Shown here: positions 63,418-64,000 of the stretch, piece after piece
Numbering within the stretch: position 1 is the stretch's first letter
Layout: the number at the start of each line of letters is the position of its first letter
Assembly: GCA_001858525.1 (NCBI GenBank)
Contig: LAPX01000007.1
Coordinates: 372,001-436,000 of the forward strand
From: Vampirovibrio chlorellavorus
GTDB lineage: Bacteria; Cyanobacteriota; Vampirovibrionia; Vampirovibrionales; Vampirovibrionaceae
DNA length: 64,000 nt
Direction of reading: 5' to 3'
The notes under the pieces: generated by a model
Seen by the model: only the letters and a program-made list of their open reading frames with translations
Told to the model about the DNA's origin: nothing
The model's database searches: none
Position numbers and translations under genes: made by a program

Positions 63418-63554
63418 AAGTGAGTCTCCGCGTTTCTAAAACTGCGTGCAGCTCAAACAAGTCGTGGAACGGCTTCTGGCAAATCTGCCTAGCCCGTGCT
63501 TTTCACTCGCTGTACTCAAACAATTACAAACGCGCGAGGAAGGGAGACTCACTT
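63418..63554 (-). repeat. Long inverted-repeat element, copy B
   Basis: 137 bp with 12-bp perfect terminal inverted repeats AAGTGAGTCTCC (63418-63429) and GGAGACTCACTT (63543-63554). Read on the minus strand it follows copy A part for part: GTGAG arm, CGTTTGTAATTGTTTGAG..GCGAGT, a central hairpin, TTGTTTGAGC..CACGCAGTTTTAGAAACGCG and a CTCAC arm. It lies 26 bases after the stop of the minus-strand gene, the same relation to its gene as copy A. Confidence 0.75.
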
Positions 63555-63580
63555 TTTAAAATTGAAAGAGGCGAAGCCTG

Positions 63581-64000
63581 TTAGCTGCCTTTTTTGAAAA
63601 AGCCCCCAGCCACCGGGATAAACTGGGCCAATTCCTGCTCGGCCTTGTGCAAAGCCACTTTAAGGGCGCTATTTTCCAAAGCCAATTCCCGAATCTGCTG
63701 GGACATCAGTCGGTTATCCCGCTCGAACTCACTATTTTTGAGCCTTAAAGCTTCTAGCTCATCCTGCAGGGGATGATCCAGCATGTAAGCCAATACATGA
63801 TCGGCGACCAGCTTGGCAAAATCATTCCAATGGGCCTCTTCCACCGAAGGCGTGGAAGTCCACAAGCCCACTTGCGGCTGAGATTGATACTGCCGATAGG
63901 CGTCTAAGCCATCCTCCAGAGTGAAAGGCAGGTTTTGCTCCAATTCACGCAGCCCCTCGGCCGGCTCAAGGGAATGGTCATTCTCCCTGGGCACCGGGCG
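63581..64000 (-). CDS. Coiled-coil protein, truncated by the window end
   Basis: The frame is open to the window edge; a GTG at 63994 is a possible start, but the true N-terminus may lie outside. At least 137 residues. Residues about 75-125 form a heptad-like coiled coil (ELEALRLKNSEFERDNRLMSQ, LALENSALKVALHKAEQEL); the end is GGFFKKGS. Family not recognised. A repeat element follows its stop codon. Confidence 0.72.
   Translation of the reverse strand, partial: RPVPRENDHSLEPAEGLRELEQNLPFTLEDGLDAYRQYQSQPQVGLWTSTPSVEEAHWNDFAKLVADHVLAYMLDHPLQDELEALRLKNSEFERDNRLMSQQIRELALENSALKVALHKAEQELAQFIPVAGGFFKKGS

Overview
The window is a gene-dense, moderately GC-rich bacterial chromosome segment with about 50 protein genes, no rRNA or tRNA gene that I can see, no CRISPR array and no intact insertion sequence. 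The gene mix fits a non-photosynthetic relative of Cyanobacteria (Vampirovibrionia / Melainabacteria-like). It has System II (CcsA/Ccs1) cytochrome c maturation, an AMIN-TPR protein, GatC, a bifunctional Rel enzyme, non-mevalonate isoprenoid synthesis (IspE) and several Pro/Ser-rich proteins that look secreted or membrane-inserted. That placement is inference from gene content; no marker gene in the window settles it.

Layout. 1-3.7 kb: the end of a receiver/HATPase regulator, two proteins with disordered N-termini and C-terminal transmembrane hairpins, and a secreted HtrA-like protease. 4.0-10.6 kb: a lipoate/2-oxoacid dehydrogenase operon (lipA, E1alpha, E1beta, E2, E3, lipB), complete for building and lipoylating one complex; lipA appears to start at ATT. 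10.6-18.5 kb: two tandem RDD membrane proteins, gatC-pyrG, an exported protein, a TPR protein, a glycosyltransferase-like membrane protein with a C-terminal cysteine cluster, and an overlapping CPBP protease. 18.5-27.3 kb: HD-GYP protein, YkgJ-type cysteine cluster protein, TusA-like protein, lipase-like protein, JmjC/cupin oxygenase, PerR-like regulator with rubrerythrin, old yellow enzyme and a cation antiporter. 27.4-31.7 kb: rel and purH, separated by repeat-rich DNA.

31.8-45.4 kb: a cystathionine beta-synthase-type enzyme and a cystathionine lyase/synthase (probable methionine-to-cysteine route) flanking a protein that looks like a calpain/papain-type cysteine protease; then aroE, a leucyl aminopeptidase with a histone H1-like tail, an exported protein, a SpoIID/LytB protein, nnrDE, a HEAT-repeat protein and a DUF1573-cytochrome c fusion. 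45.6-53.2 kb: ROK kinase, rsmA-ispE, a small protein, a glycosyltransferase, and a histidine kinase/NarL-type response regulator pair followed by a long inverted-repeat element. 53.3-64 kb: a tandem double malic enzyme, leuB, an acidic Gly/Asp-rich protein, ndk, an AMIN-TPR protein, ccsA, ccs1 and a coiled-coil protein cut by the window end.

The strongest unusual signals are: (i) an 839-residue double malic enzyme whose two halves have lost different active-site parts; (ii) a new-looking approximately 140-bp inverted-repeat element at two loci, each just downstream of a gene and in the same polarity; (iii) four genes whose -10 box lies 6-7 nt before the ATG with no ribosome binding site, suggesting leaderless mRNAs; (iv) ATT as the probable lipA start; (v) a calpain-like effector candidate; (vi) dRS3-like ATTCCC-N8-GGGAAT repeats.
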